NCBI RefSeq assembly: GCF_933775445.1
Contig: NC_065876.1
Coordinates: forward strand, 682,001-746,000
DNA: 64,000 bases
Reading direction: 5' to 3'
From: Argentina anserina
Taxonomy: Eukaryota; Streptophyta; Magnoliopsida; Rosales; Rosaceae
Shown piece after piece: positions 24,701 through 36,875 of this stretch. Below the pieces are notes generated by a model, which was given only the letters and a program-made list of their open reading frames with translations, did not search any database and was not told the origin of the DNA. Position numbers and translations under genes: made by a program. Positions within the stretch are counted from its first letter, which is position 1. Each line of letters opens with the position of its first letter.

Positions 24701-24846
24701 AAGAAAGAGGCTTTCTTGAATCACTTTGGAACTTGTTGGTGATTTTGGGGTAGTGAGATTTGATGCTTGGTCCAAGACAATGGAGATGTTTATGGCCAGA
24801 TTTTTACCTCTTTTGCATTCAGTACTGTGACTTATGATAATAAGAT
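21766..24846. other. Gene-poor region and 5' leader of the RAF4-like kinase
   Basis: From 21766 to about 24150 I see no gene; short open frames lack recognisable domains. An uninterrupted run of 18 G lies at 23027-23044. From about 24180 the sequence becomes T/C-rich, with a CT repeat near 24247-24262 and then G/T-rich DNA. This suits promoter and long 5' UTR sequence of the kinase that starts at 24847. Confidence 0.45.
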
Positions 24847-27800
24847 ATGAAGAACCTTCTTAAGAAGCTCCATATCATGTCCAACCAATCAGAAGATTCA
24901 GCAGAAGGGTCTACTTCATCAAGGAGCAGCAATAAGGCTATTGATAAGTTGTCTTCCGACACTGAGAGGCTTTTGCACTCAAGGTCCCATCAGAGTTCGG
25001 AGCATAAACACTTGTCTGGGATATCAGGTTGGCTCAGTTCAGTGGCTAATAGAAGAAGCCCTAGTCCACCATCATCTTCAAATGTTAGGGGGGAGAAAAT
25101 GGAGCAACCTGAGCCAGCTAGTAGGAGTGGAGGGGATGTTGTTTTGGATACAGCTAGGCGTGATTCGGGGTCTAGTACTTCGAGGGATGCTGATATAATG
25201 GAAGAATATCATATTCAACTGGCTTTGGAATTGAGTGCTAGGGAGGATCCAGAGGCAGTTCAGATTGAGGCTGTAAAGCAGATTAGCTTAGGCTCTTGTG
25301 CTCCGGATAATACACCGGCTGAAGTTATTGCCTATCGTTATTGGGTAAGTTTTTTTCATCTGCCAATCTGATTGGACTTGTTGCTCATCTAGTGAACAAT
25401 TGATCAGGATCCCTGCATAATCTAAATGTGGAATTTATTAGTGGTGCGTTTTCTGCCGTTGAATGTGTATGCTTTTGTCATTGGTCTGCTCTGTTTTCCC
25501 AATTATCCGTGCAGATAGTTTACTGAAGTGATTAGTGTTCTCAATAGATGATCATGCGTGTAACACTAAGCTTTAGTCACATTAACTGCCAAAAGAGTTG
25601 AGATATATTGTCTGTAAAGGTATTGGTGTCACTATCATTGCTCCTGTGATCCTTATCTTTAGTACCCTTTCAAGTACCTTTGGTGTAATAAAGAGACTCC
25701 AGACAGTTGATATCAGTAACCTTCTGGCAGTTTACACTGTGTTGTTGATAGTCACTATCCATGGCGCCATATATCATTGCATCATCAATTAATCTACAAG
25801 TGCTAAAGCAAGAGTTCATCAAGATGAACATAATCAACTAGAGTATTCATTTCCTGACTACGCATTGACATGGTTACACATTTGACCCTTGAAACTGAAG
25901 CCTATGTGAGTTATGTCTGAATACATTGTCATAAACAAAAGGCCTTTTATTTGTAGTCTCAATTTGTATATGTGGTTCTCTAGTAGCATGTTATGGCAAA
26001 AGGAGTATCATGCAGTGACGATGTCTGTCTTACAATTTCACTTTGGCCGTTCTGTCCAACTTGTATATATGAATCAAAATTGGCTCTTTTTTTTTTCTTT
26101 CTCTTAAATAATCATGTGTGTTGAAATTCATTGATCTCTCATTCTATATTGTTGCTCATTTTTCTTTTGTGGAATGCTACTAGCTAGAATTCATAGCGTT
26201 TCAATATAGTCTGATGGTACAAACTTCAGTCAAGGCAGTTTTGAATACTATGCATTAATTGTGACCTGGTTCTTCCTGAACATATATTTACAACCAAAGT
26301 CACCTGTTCTATGCTTTACCAGGCAACATGTAAAAGAACCGGCAGGGATTCACTCTTTGTTATTTAAATAATTCCCTGATAGATATTTAACTGATAGTCA
26401 TAATATATGATGCGGGTTCATATATTTAATTTTGTATTTTCACTTTGTATACTTTATTCCCTTCTAGCCCATCTCATATCGTAGATTTGCCCATTCTTCA
26501 CAGAATTACAATGCTCTCAGCTATGATGATAAGATTATGGATGGTTTCTATGACCTGTATGGAATATTGACTGAGTCAACCTCAGACAGAATGCCTTCCC
26601 TTGTCGATCTGCAAGGAACAGCTCTGTCAGATAGTGTCAACTGGGAAGCAGTATTGGTCAATAGAGCTGTAGATGCAAATTTATTGAAACTTGAAAATAT
26701 GGCGCTAGAAATGGCTGTAAAGTCACGTTCAGATCCTCTAGTATCTGTAAACAGATATTTGGTGCGAAAACTTGCTCTTTTAGTTGCGAACTTTATGGGT
26801 GGACCAGTTGCGAATCCTTATAACATGTTGAGGGCATGGCAAAGTCTTAGTCAGAGTCTGAAAGCAACCATTGGTAGCATGGTTTTGCCCCTTGGTTCTC
26901 TGACCATTGGATTAGCTCGGCATCGTGCATTGTTGTTCAAGGTACTTGTTCTTTGATTTATTTATAGAAGACACCATGTTGACTCTAAGTTCTGATATGT
27001 AAGGAGGTATTAAAAGCTAACTCTATGACTGATAGTTTGATTGCAGTACCCCTGTTACTCCATTCCTTCATATTCTTGCCTTGTCTGCTTGTCTCCCAAG
27101 TTTTTTTTTTTAATGTCTTGTTCTTGCATTACTGGGTTATATATCACTGAACCGAACCTGTTTGTTTTGGTGCGGTTAACTAGGCTTTGTCTGATAGTGT
27201 TGGCATCCCATGCCGGTTGGTGAAAGGACAACAATACACGGGTTCCAATGATGTTGCAATGAACTTTGTAAAGATTGACGATGGAAGGTAACTTCTTTTA
27301 CATTTTATTAGATGTGGTGCAGCCAAGTTCTTGATTGAGTAGAGTATGTTTGTGCTCTTTTTTTTTTTTTGCCTTTTCTTCTTTGAAATGGGTGGAGTTT
27401 TGTTCTTTATTGTCTATGCTTAACTCATAATTGTGCATACATATATAAGGTGTGCTTATGTGTATTATACGTACTCTAAGGAATTGCTTATATTTATTCG
27501 AGATTCTTTTAAATATATTCAAAATCTTTACGGACAAAACTCTTGACGGTTTCTGTTTTATCATTTTCTAGAACTGCACAGTATAGCTTAAGCACACATG
27601 GAATTTTATTACCAAATATTGCTGAAAATTATTTCAGGCCATTGATCTGTTTACCTTTGTAATTCTCATTTGACATTGCAGAATCTTAATTTGTTTTTGA
27701 AGGTGTGTGCAATGTCAATTTCAGGGAGTACATTGTTGATCTGATGGCTGACCCCGGCACACTTATTCCATCTGATGAAGCGGGATCACATATAGAATAT

Positions 27801-30800
27801 GATGAACCTTACTTTCCTGCCAGTCCGTTGTCTAGAGACATTGATTCTTCTCATGTAGCTTCTTCCAGTAGTGGAGTTGGGAGTTCATTTGAAGAACATT
27901 CAGACTTTGGGACATTAGACAGAAAATCCAGGTTAAGTAATTATGCTTCTGCAGATAGGGGTTCTGAGGAGAGAGAAACCCCAAAGTCTCGTCAAGATTT
28001 ACCCAGACCAAGTGTTTGTGAGGAGGAAGCCAAGATACCTTCAGATGGTTCGAGATACTCCTCTAATGTGGAGAAGGCACTGGTGCAAGAACATCCAGGA
28101 AGGCCAAATTATACACATGCAAGATCTCCTTCATGGACTGAAGGTGTTAGCTCCCCTGCAGTTCGTAGAATGAAAGTTAAGGATGTGTCACAGTACATGA
28201 TTGTTGCTGCCAAAGAGAATCCAAATTTAGCTCAAAAACTTCATGACGTATTACTCGAAAGTGGTGTTGTTGCTCCCAGAAACTTGTTTACAGAAATATA
28301 TCCAGATCAGTTAGATGTGTCAACAATTGAGACCAAGTCCCGAGCAGAAGATAAGGGGGGAAATAAGGAGAGCTCTGAAATGAGAAAGAGTAGAGGTCAG
28401 GATGAGACCAGTGTGGCTCACCTTTTGCCTCCACTACCTCAGCACCGGGTGCATTCTAAAGCTAGTTTGTCAGGTCATTCAGAGCACCTTAAGCCTGTGG
28501 AAGGTTTAGGGGTCAGCCTTCCTCTTGATACCAGGGAAGTAACTGGCCAGAATATCTTATCACAGTCTGAAGTAAATCCAGTTAAATATACAAAAAGTGT
28601 CCCTGTTGCCGCAGCAGCAGCGGCCGCAGCTGCTGTTGTTGCATCTTCCATGGTAGTTGCAGTAACAAAGTCAAGTGCTGACTCAAATATTGAACTTCCT
28701 GTAGCAGCTGCTGCGACTGCTACTGCTGCAGCAGTGGTTGCAACAACAGCAGCTGTCAGCAAGCAGTATGAGCAGGGAACAAAAAGTGATGGGGATACAG
28801 AAGGTTCTGGTAATGAACTACGTGGCAGTGGGGACGGTGATCATGATGCTTTAGGAGTCACCTCAGAAGGCGAGAGAGTCTCAGATCAATCAGCAGGTAA
28901 TGAAAGTACAAAATCTGACATTGGTGATGATGTAGCAGATTGTGAGATTCCATGGGAGGATATCACCTTGGGTGAACGAATTGGACTTGGTACTGACCTG
29001 TGCCTTAAGCTATTATATTATGTACTTGTCATTTATAAATGGTGTTCCCATTTCACGTCTTCACGCATCTCTTTTTACTCCAGGATCATATGGGGAGGTC
29101 TATCATGGAGACTGGCATGGGACGGTAAGTTTTTAAATGCTAACCCTCATGGTATTGTCTACTATGTGTCTGAACCTTTTTGGTGTTGAGCTGTATTAAA
29201 CATAGTTATACTTCTGTAGAGGCCCGTGGCGCTTCAATTTTTTTTTCTTTTCCCTGCCGGATCAGATCATATCAAATGGCATTAGGAACTGTAGACCTAT
29301 CACTATTAGTAAAGATACCAGAACACTAGCACACTGATTATTCTCTTACGTTAGAAGGTGCTAATGTAAAACAAGAAGGAATCATGTTCTCAGTATATAT
29401 TAACCTTTTCTACTGCACAATCAACTGTTCTGCTAAGTTTTGGTGCTGTCTTTGTCTTTTGTGTCCAGATGCTGTAATGTTGAACTTATTTTCCAAGTAA
29501 ATATATTGAGCTTATCCACTATTTGGTTTCACAGGAGGTTGCTGTGAAGAGGTTTCTAGACCAAGGGCTTTTGGGTGAATCACTTGATGAATTCAGAAGT
29601 GAGGTACAAGCAGTGATATTCACCCTTTCCTCCACTCTTTGGCACTCTTTAATAAATGATGGCATTTATCAGCTACATAAGAAAATCCTTCTATTTACCC
29701 TGTTTTTCTTAACTTCCGTCCATAAGAGATTTTTTTTCTATTTCAAGGTTCGAATTATGAAAAGACTCAGACATCCCAATGTAGTTCTCTTCATGGGAGC
29801 CATAACTCGTGCTCCAAATCTTTCTATAGTTACAGAATTTCTTCCAAGGTATGCATGCTGGACTGTTGTCTTTTTCTTGTGTTAATTTAAATTTCCAAAC
29901 ATTGTTTTGGATTCCAACAAGTTTCATAGATATTTATGAGTTAAAAACCATTTATTTTATATTTTTAATTAAATAACTCTGCCTTGAAAAATACAACTTG
30001 CTGGAGCATTTGTGGTTTTACCAAGCAAAAGATAATAAAGAGAAAAGGAAAAAAGAAGAGTAATATTTCATCTTTTCAGTGTCATGTATTGTGGAGTGAT
30101 CAATAATAAACAACATTCTCAAGGGTAAACTATTGAAACTGAAGATGGATACTGCTCATTTTCACTATGGGAATTGAAATGCATTGGGCAAAACACATTT
30201 TATATTTTTTTTTTTAGTTTCAGAGTCAAGCTGCTATAAAATATAACCCTGATTTTGTCTTTTCTGCTGTCTTATACAGTGATTTATACTTCTTTATTTT
30301 TATCTTTAGTAGTATTAAGTTACGTTTCTGATTCGTAAAAAATGGAAGCTTGACTCATAAATATGTATTGCAGAGGTAGTTTATATAGGTTATTACACCG
30401 GCCTAACAATCAATTAGACGAGCGGAGGCGTTTGAGGATGGCTCTTGATGCTGTAATAGTCTCGTCCCTGCCTTTTTAATTCAAATAAATTGTGGTTTTT
30501 AATTTTATGTAGCATAAATATCGTCTTTCTAATATTTGAATGTTCAGGCTCGGGGAATGAATTATTTGCATAACTGCACTCCTGTTATAGTACACCGTGA
30601 TTTGAAGTCTCCAAACCTTCTTGTGGATAAGAATTGGGTTGTTAAGGTGGTTGTCTTTTATGTTTAGTGAGATAATTGAACAGAGTTACTGTTTCTTCAT
30701 AGCCTAATATGACAAGGTAAAAGCTTCTGCCTGTTATCAGGTCTGTGATTTTGGATTATCAAGAATGAAGAACAGCACATTTCTGTCCTCGAGATCCACC

Positions 30801-31735
30801 GCAGGGACGGTAAGCTGCACCCAGAAACTTTGGTCTCAACATGTTCTCAAGCAACAAATTTTGATTTTCTCTGCCGGTTCTGTTTATATGCTAGTCATAT
30901 ACTGTGTTTGTCATGACTGGTGTTGCAAATGTTTGACTAGTAAAAAGCATGATCAAGTCAGTGATGAAGATAATCGTAATGGATTTGCATTCGAAAGATG
31001 TCAATTTGATTATTCATGTAGTTGTTAAGATATCTGCATACCATTGTTGAAATTCATTCATCCTTATACCATCTCTTGAAAAAAAAACATGCACTGTTTT
31101 GAATCTATCTGGCTTTTAAGCTAGGCCTTTCACTAAGTTCAAATTCCATAACTCTACTTCAGGCTGAATGGATGGCTCCAGAAGTGCTAAGAAACGAACC
31201 TTCAGATGAAAAGTACGGCTATTATTCCCACCACATTTTATATAGTTCATATTTTGCAGCTGTATGCAGAGATAAAACAGAAAAATGTGGTTTGGTGTAC
31301 AGGTGTGATGTTTTTAGCTATGGGGTCATATTGTGGGAGCTCTCTACCATGCAGCAGCCATGGGGAGGAATGAACCCAATGCAAGTTGTTGGTGCAGTTG
31401 GATTTCAACATCGCCGTCTTGATATTCCAAATGATATTGATCCTGCAATTGCAGATCTTATTCAGAAATGCTGGCAGACGTGAGTATCCTTTTGTCTGCT
31501 TATCTTATTCAGGCTGAGTTACATTCTTACTTTTGATAATTGCAGTCCATCAGTTGTAGATCAATTCCAATGTGTTTTTAGGCAGGTTGGTGAAGCTAAT
31601 TTTTAACCTAATTAACAATGCAGAGATCCGAAATTGAGACCCTCATTTGCTCAGATCATGGCAATCCTGAAGCCGTTGCAGAAGCCTATAAATAGTTCTG
31701 CCGTGCCTAGATCCACTACACAAAGGCCATCCTGA
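24847..31735 (+). CDS. RAF4: Raf-like MAP kinase kinase kinase, group B3 (RAF4/SIS8-like)
   Basis: A Ser/Thr kinase; Arabidopsis B3 Rafs (EDR1/CTR1 clade) act in stress signalling, including activation of SnRK2 kinases. Thirteen exons join in frame to 1045 residues: 24847..25344, 26468..26941, 27184..27287, 27725..28989, 29084..29124, 29535..29603, 29748..29848, 30374..30452, 30548..30646, 30741..30809, 31163..31212, 31303..31479 and 31624..31735. Residues about 115-370 form the EDR1-type regulatory domain ([16 protein letters not shown] to the NDVAMNF region). A long Ser-rich linker includes Ala/Val runs (about 655-710). The kinase domain occupies about 770-1030: [15 protein letters not shown] loop, VAVK lysine, HRDLKSPN (893-900), CDFGLS (912-917) and WMAPEVL. 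All catalytic residues are present. Best remembered match is At1g18160 (RAF4), supported by gene order; the SIS8 paralogue is the alternative. Confidence 0.94.
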
Positions 31736-32301
31736 GTTACATAAGGTACAGCTGGATGCATAGTAAATTTTACACATCCCGGAATCTTGGCTCATTTCCA
31801 ATCCAAAATACGGATGGGGGCAAAGTTGCTGATCGAAGATCATGACCTAACATACACACTCAGTTTGAAATTGTCATTTTACGTTCCTTTTTTTTTTTGG
31901 TGAGGTTTCCTCTTTGTTTCTGTATTTTTAACGCTTGCGGCCATTCGCAATGTTGTACATTTGTTTGTAAAGAATTCGTTAGCAATTGCTGTAATCAATG
32001 TTTTCCGGTGTTGCCTGAACTATATATAAGGCCAAAGAGGCAGTCTTGCTGTTTAAGATAAGCAATCCAGTTCAGTGAAAAACATGTTGGCTAATATGAA
32101 CTTCATGCTGGAAAGTACTTGTTTTAAAGGCAATCAATTCTTGAAGATCTGTTTGCAGCGAAACAGGTCCTATAAAACTTAAAAAGGGCAACCCACCATT
32201 TCAAGTACCATCACATACAAGGATAAGGTAGGGACCAAGAGCTACTTAAAGGAAGGAACTTTGTATCTTCACCAAGATTTTGTCACCATCATCATCTTGC
32301 A
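31736..32301. other. Spacer between RAF4-like and FKBP genes
   Basis: Presumed 3' UTR of the kinase gene followed by the FKBP promoter. No other gene is seen. Confidence 0.45.
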
Positions 32302-33945
32302 ATGGCTGCCTTTTCTGGTTCTTCACCATTTCTCTCCCACACCTTAAGACCAAACGACTTTGCCTCATCACAAACACCTCCTCCTCCAACTCCACCAAAC
32401 CTTCCTTCACAACCAAACCCTCCAACTCCACTTCAAAGTACAAGTTCATCATCTCAGCAGCAAAAGCCCGTCTCACTAAATGTGGAACAACAAAGGCCCT
32501 CCAAGACAGAGGCTGACTCTACAGACTGGATAGCTTCGAGCTTAACCAGGCGGTTTGGGCTTGGAGCTGGCCTCGCCTGGGTGGCCTTTCTCGCAGTTGG
32601 TGTAGTCTCTGAACAGGTTAAGACCCGCCTTGAAGTCTCTGAACAAGAAGCTAACACAAGTAGGGGTGGGCATAAACCGAATTAAACAAGCAAAACTGAC
32701 CGAACCGAACCGAAAATATGCATCGGATAACCGAACCGAATAGATGTAGTTTAAAAATGAAAAAAACCGAACTGAAACCGATTTAAACGGTTTGAAAATG
32801 GTTTACGTGATCAAATTAACCGATTTAAAACCGAACCGACCGAATTTAATTTAATGATTTAAAAAATAAAAAATAATGGATATTAGTACAAAACAATAAC
32901 AAAACATAACATATAAGGTTGTCTAGTGCAGTTGGTAGAGTGCATGGTTGTTATATTATAGGTCGTGAGTTTGAATCTCAACATTAACATTTTGATGTTT
33001 TATTGAAAATCTATCAAAATGAGAAAAATATAATATTTACATAGATATTAATGAGACGTGCATGTGATGTACTGATTTGTGACATCATTTTTGGGTAGGA
33101 ATTTGAGTCTCACCTCTTGAAATTTTTTTAAAAATTACGTATGAGGTGTAAACCGAAACCGAACCGAATTTCGGTTAAACCGATCGTTTCGGTTCATATT
33201 AATTTAATTCGATAAATGGTTTGAATTTCTAGAAAACCGATTAAAGTGATTCGATTTCGGTTTAGACTAAAAACCGAACCGAACCGATATATGCCCAACC
33301 CTAAACATAAGGTCAGTTTCTGTACTTAATTTCCTATGCTTTCATCACTTTATGACTTGATGTGACTTGTAATGCAAGTGACTTTTTTTTAACATTTCTA
33401 GTAATTAACCATATGTGTTCTGCAGAAATGTTGAGAGAGAAGAAGAGGTAGTGTTGCCTAATGGCATAAGGTACATCATGCTTTTCTACATTTGAGCTGC
33501 ACAATCTGTTTCCTTTGATCTCGACCAAAACAAAAAATGTTGCTCTTCAGTCATCACCCAATTTACCTTGCATTTTGTGTGTGTTAGATACTACGACTTG
33601 AAAGTTGGCGGCGGGGCAACTCCGAGGCCAGGAGACTTGGTGGTGATCGAGCTCAAGGGGGAGGTAGCAGGCAGTGGGCAAGTGTTTGTGAATACAATAA
33701 TAAATGACAAGAAGAGGCCTTTGGCTCTAGTACTGGGGTCTAGGCCTTACAGCAAAGGACTATGTGAAGGGATAGAGTATGTGCTCAGATCAATGAAGGC
33801 TGGGGGTAAAAGAAGAGTAATAATTCCTCCTAACTTGGGATTTGGAGAAAATGGTGCAGATTTAGGCCCTGGTCTGCAAGTTCCTCCTTCTGCAACTCTA
33901 GTGTATACTATTGAGATTGAAAGAGTTTCAATTGCACCAGCATAA
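32302..33945 (+). CDS. FKBP17-2: Plastid FKBP-type prolyl isomerase (FKBP17-2-like), splice junction interrupted by a transposon
   Basis: A peptidyl-prolyl cis-trans isomerase-like protein, predicted for the chloroplast thylakoid. Ancestral exons are 32302..32660, 33426..33470 and 33588..33945, which would total 253 residues, near the family length. The N-terminus is Ser/Thr/Pro-rich like a transit peptide. It is followed by a hydrophobic span (FGLGAGLAWVAFLAVGVV) suited to a thylakoid signal. The FKBP domain fills the C-terminal 115 residues (from LPNGIRYYDLKVGGG through PGDLVVIELKG to PPSATLVYTIEIE). A hAT-like element sits exactly between the last base of exon 1 and its GT donor. Reading on from exon 1 stops 12 codons later. 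The isomerase exons themselves are intact. Matches At1g18170 by recognition and by gene order. Whether any normal transcript is made is unknown. Confidence 0.88.
32661..33303 (+). mobile_element. 643-bp non-autonomous hAT-like element inserted at the FKBP exon 1 boundary
   Basis: Terminal inverted repeats are TAGGGGTGGGCATA at the left and TAGGGTTGGGCATA read from the right. Flanking 8-mers are AACACAAG (32653-32660) and AACATAAG (33304-33311), a duplication with one mismatch. Internally, CGAACCGA-rich subterminal repeats occur at both ends (about 32700-32850 and 33150-33290). There is a tRNA-like stretch near 32917-32985 and no transposase frame. The 8-bp duplication and the ends indicate a hAT-class element moved by a transposase encoded elsewhere. 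A related copy lies reversed at about 13150-13471. Confidence 0.85.
32917..32985 (+). other. Degenerate tRNA-like segment inside the hAT-like element
   Basis: Contains an A-box-like stretch (TAGTGCAGTTGGTAGAG), GGTTGTT in the anticodon-arm position, and a B-box-like GAGTTTGAATCTC at tRNA spacing. The arms do not pair well enough for a working tRNA. The copy near 13180-13247 has a better A box (TAGCCAGTTAATAGAGCGC). It may be a captured tRNA-derived SINE head. Confidence 0.45.
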
Positions 33946-34633
33946 ACAGGAACAATTTTTATCTTCAAAGAAATGTCTAATCTCTTGATTATGTTCACCA
34001 TTCTACAGACTCGTATCTTATAGTTCTTTTATGCAATTGCGACATGAATGTATACCATTGATTAAACATGTAAATCCGAATTATGTCCTGCACATTATGA
34101 TTCACCATCGGACCAATCTTGCTGCTTTTTTCCGGGCTTGATGCTTAATCATCAGGGCCTGAGAATCCCATGCATTAAGACTAGGATAATAAAACCCATA
34201 TATGATAAACAATCTCGTTATAATTAGATGTAAATTCAAGGGTTAGAAAATAAAATAACTTAACTGAAACTACTAAACAGGCCTGCAGCCAATAAAGAAA
34301 CGACGCGTCGTTGGGGGCCATTGAAAGTAGAAGAAGTTTCTGAAGAAAGTTCACAGCGAACGTTCTTCAGAAAATGGTTCTAAACTCGAGAACTTCCCAC
34401 AAAACTGGAACACTTCTGTCGGTTTAATTCTGTAAGTTTAAGAGCTCCCTTTATATTTTTACCCAAGGGCCCCACAGCCACTGGCGAGTTGCACAATAAG
34501 GTTCCGGTCGTGGTAAGTAACGGTGTTCCAATTGCAGCCACACTCCACTCTATACTAGTCTTCTATAACACAATTTCCCAAGAGCCCACAACACTTTGAT
34601 TTCTCAGCAAAGAAAAAACCCAGAACTGCTCTC
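33946..34633. other. Spacer between FKBP and DUF1295 genes
   Basis: Presumed FKBP 3' UTR then the promoter of the next gene. CTTTATATTTTTA near 34450 is a weak TATA candidate. No other gene is seen. Confidence 0.4.
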
Positions 34634-36875
34634 ATGGGAACAGTTTTGGACTCCCATTTCTTGGCTCTCACGGCCATTGTTACTGTAAGTCGTGTTTCTT
34701 TCTGTAATGGATTTCGTTTTCTGTCTCCGAATTTCTGAGGTTTTGGTGTTCTGCTGTTGAAGGTGGCATATCAGTTGTTGTTCTTCGTGATCACTGCGCT
34801 TCTTAAGTTTGATAAAGTCACCGACTTTGCCGGTAATACTCATTTCTTGAAACTATCGTTGTTTATTTGCTGAGGAAGTTTTGGATTCTTTAGATACTGT
34901 ATGTCTTTGTTTTGAGAATTGGGAAATCAAGTTTATGGTAGCCCAAAGTGGAAATGAAACAGAGATGGTAGTACTAATTAGAATTGATTTGTTTATTTGG
35001 TTGGGAAGTAAAGTATGAACTTTTATGCAATTTTGGTGTATGTTCTTCCAGGAAGTACCAATTTTGTTATACTTGCAATACTCACTCTAATTGTCAAGGG
35101 TTCATGGCATTTCAGACAGGTACTATCTCTTCTGCCTCAGAGTAGTTCCTGTGTTAAATGTTCAATTTGGTAAAAGGAGCAATTCCATGTGTGTAGTAGT
35201 TATATAAAGTATGCTGCATAGTCATTGTAGAAGCTGATGAAATTGCCACCTTGAGCTGTTGCTTTGCTATAGTTACGATATCACGGTATTGATTTTGTAG
35301 TTCTACTCGTTTTTCATCTCAGGTAGTGTTGAGTTTGCTTGTGGTAATATGGGGTCTCCGTCTGGGACTGTTTCTCCTGATGAGGTAGAATAAATGAGTA
35401 TATGATATGAAAGAAGCTAATTCCAAAACCATTTGTGTGCCATTGTTCATCATTAAAATACTTTTGGTGATCAGAATATTGCAATGGGGGGAGGATCGAC
35501 GTTTTGATGAAATGCGAGCTAATCTTGGAAAATTGGCAGTATTCTGGATATTTCAGGTTCTGTAGCTCTCTTTGATTTCCAGGGTTAATTATACATAGTT
35601 GTGTGTTGCATGTTTTGTGATGAATTTGATTCTTGAACTAGTCAAAATGTTGTCCAGGCTGTCTGGGTATGGACTGTGAGTTTGCCTGTCACAGTGGTTA
35701 ATTCAAGCAACAAAACGCCATCTATTCAAGCTGCCGACTTTATTGGATGGATTATCTGGTCTGTAGGTTTTTTTATTGAAGCTACAGCTGATCAGCAAAG
35801 GTTGGTGTTCAAAAATTCTCCTCAAAACAGGGGAAAGTGGTGCAATGTTGGGCTTTGGAAATACACTCGGCATCCAAATTATTTTGGGGAGGTTAGTATT
35901 CTGATATCAGTAAATGTCACTTTTTCTGGAACTGATGCTACACTTACCATTTGATGTTACTTCCATTGCATACAGCTCTTGCATTAAACATCTAATATCA
36001 GTAATTATTCTATATACAGCATGAAATTGTTCCAGTTATATGTATATGAAAAAATTATGATTCTTTTGTAGATGGTTTCTATGTCAGTTACTCATTATTG
36101 CCATGACATTTATCTCCAATCAGGCAATCACTAACCATTCAAACCTTGATAAAGTTTAGAACCTTTCTATGATAGTGTTTTTCATTTTACCCATAGTATA
36201 TTGTCTGTCAACTTAATCTTTCTTAGTGTGGCTTATATTTTATGCCTGCATACTTACTGACTTACATATTATATGAATGTACGTAAATCACAGAATGTGG
36301 AATTGAAATATTTGATCATCCAACAAATTGTGACATTGATTTCGTTAGTTTTGTGCTGTCAAAGATAACGTTGATTTGCTTTTTGCTCAGATATTTCTTT
36401 GGTGGGGAGTATTTGTGGCTTCCACTCCTGTATTGGATGGTGCAGAGTGGTTGGTAATTCTTGGGCCAATCTTTCTAACCTTGCTGCTTCTTTTCCTCAG
36501 TGGCATACCACTGCTTGAGGTTTGCTTCTTTCCTCAGTGGCATACCACTGCTTGAGCTTATTGCAAAAGTAGAGCTGCTAAAAGACTTACTAATGCATAT
36601 GCTTAAACAACAGGCATCTGCAGATAAGAAGTTTGGAAATGTGGATGCATATAGGCTCTATAAACGATCGACCAGGTGAATATTAGCTTCTCTTTGATAC
36701 ATGTTTTTCCTGAGCACGAATTGTAGTAACCGTGACCAATATTTTCTGTTTCAGCCCTCTAGTTCCGCTACCTCCAGTCCTGTACAAGAACTTGCCCTTG
36801 TGGTTCAAAGCAACTTTTCTCTTTGAGTTTCCCCTGTATAATCGTAATCTCCCACAAGAACCATTGAACTGGTGA
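34634..36875 (+). CDS. DUF1295 multi-spanning membrane protein (steroid 5-alpha-reductase-like)
   Basis: An integral membrane protein of the DUF1295 family, related to the steroid 5-alpha-reductase/isoprenylcysteine methyltransferase-like fold; its substrate is not known to me. Nine exons join in frame to 292 residues: 34634..34684, 34763..34832, 35052..35119, 35323..35384, 35475..35556, 35658..35891, 36391..36519, 36614..36675 and 36755..36875. Several hydrophobic spans are visible, for example LLFFVITALL, FVILAILTLIV, VVLSLLVVIWGL, FIGWIIWSVGFFIEA and LGPIFLTLLLLFLSG. The family motif LWKYTRHPNYFGE ends exon 6, the likely cofactor-binding signature. The C-terminus is hydrophilic. The first exon encodes only 17 residues. 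The last bases of exon 7 are duplicated just inside the next intron. It matches At1g18180 by recognition and by adjacency to the FKBP gene. Confidence 0.92.
36488..36556 (+). repeat. 37-bp tandem duplication across an exon 7 / intron boundary
   Basis: The end of DUF1295 exon 7 (TCCTCAGTGGCATACCACTG and flanks, 36488-36519) recurs at 36525-36556 in the intron, differing by one T in a T run. The first copy is followed by the donor GT (GAG|GTTTGC), the second by GAGCTT. Confidence 0.9.

Noticed and set aside
32917..32985. Possible functional tRNA gene.
   Set aside because: A and B boxes are present but the acceptor and anticodon arms do not pair, and the segment is repeated within a transposon family.
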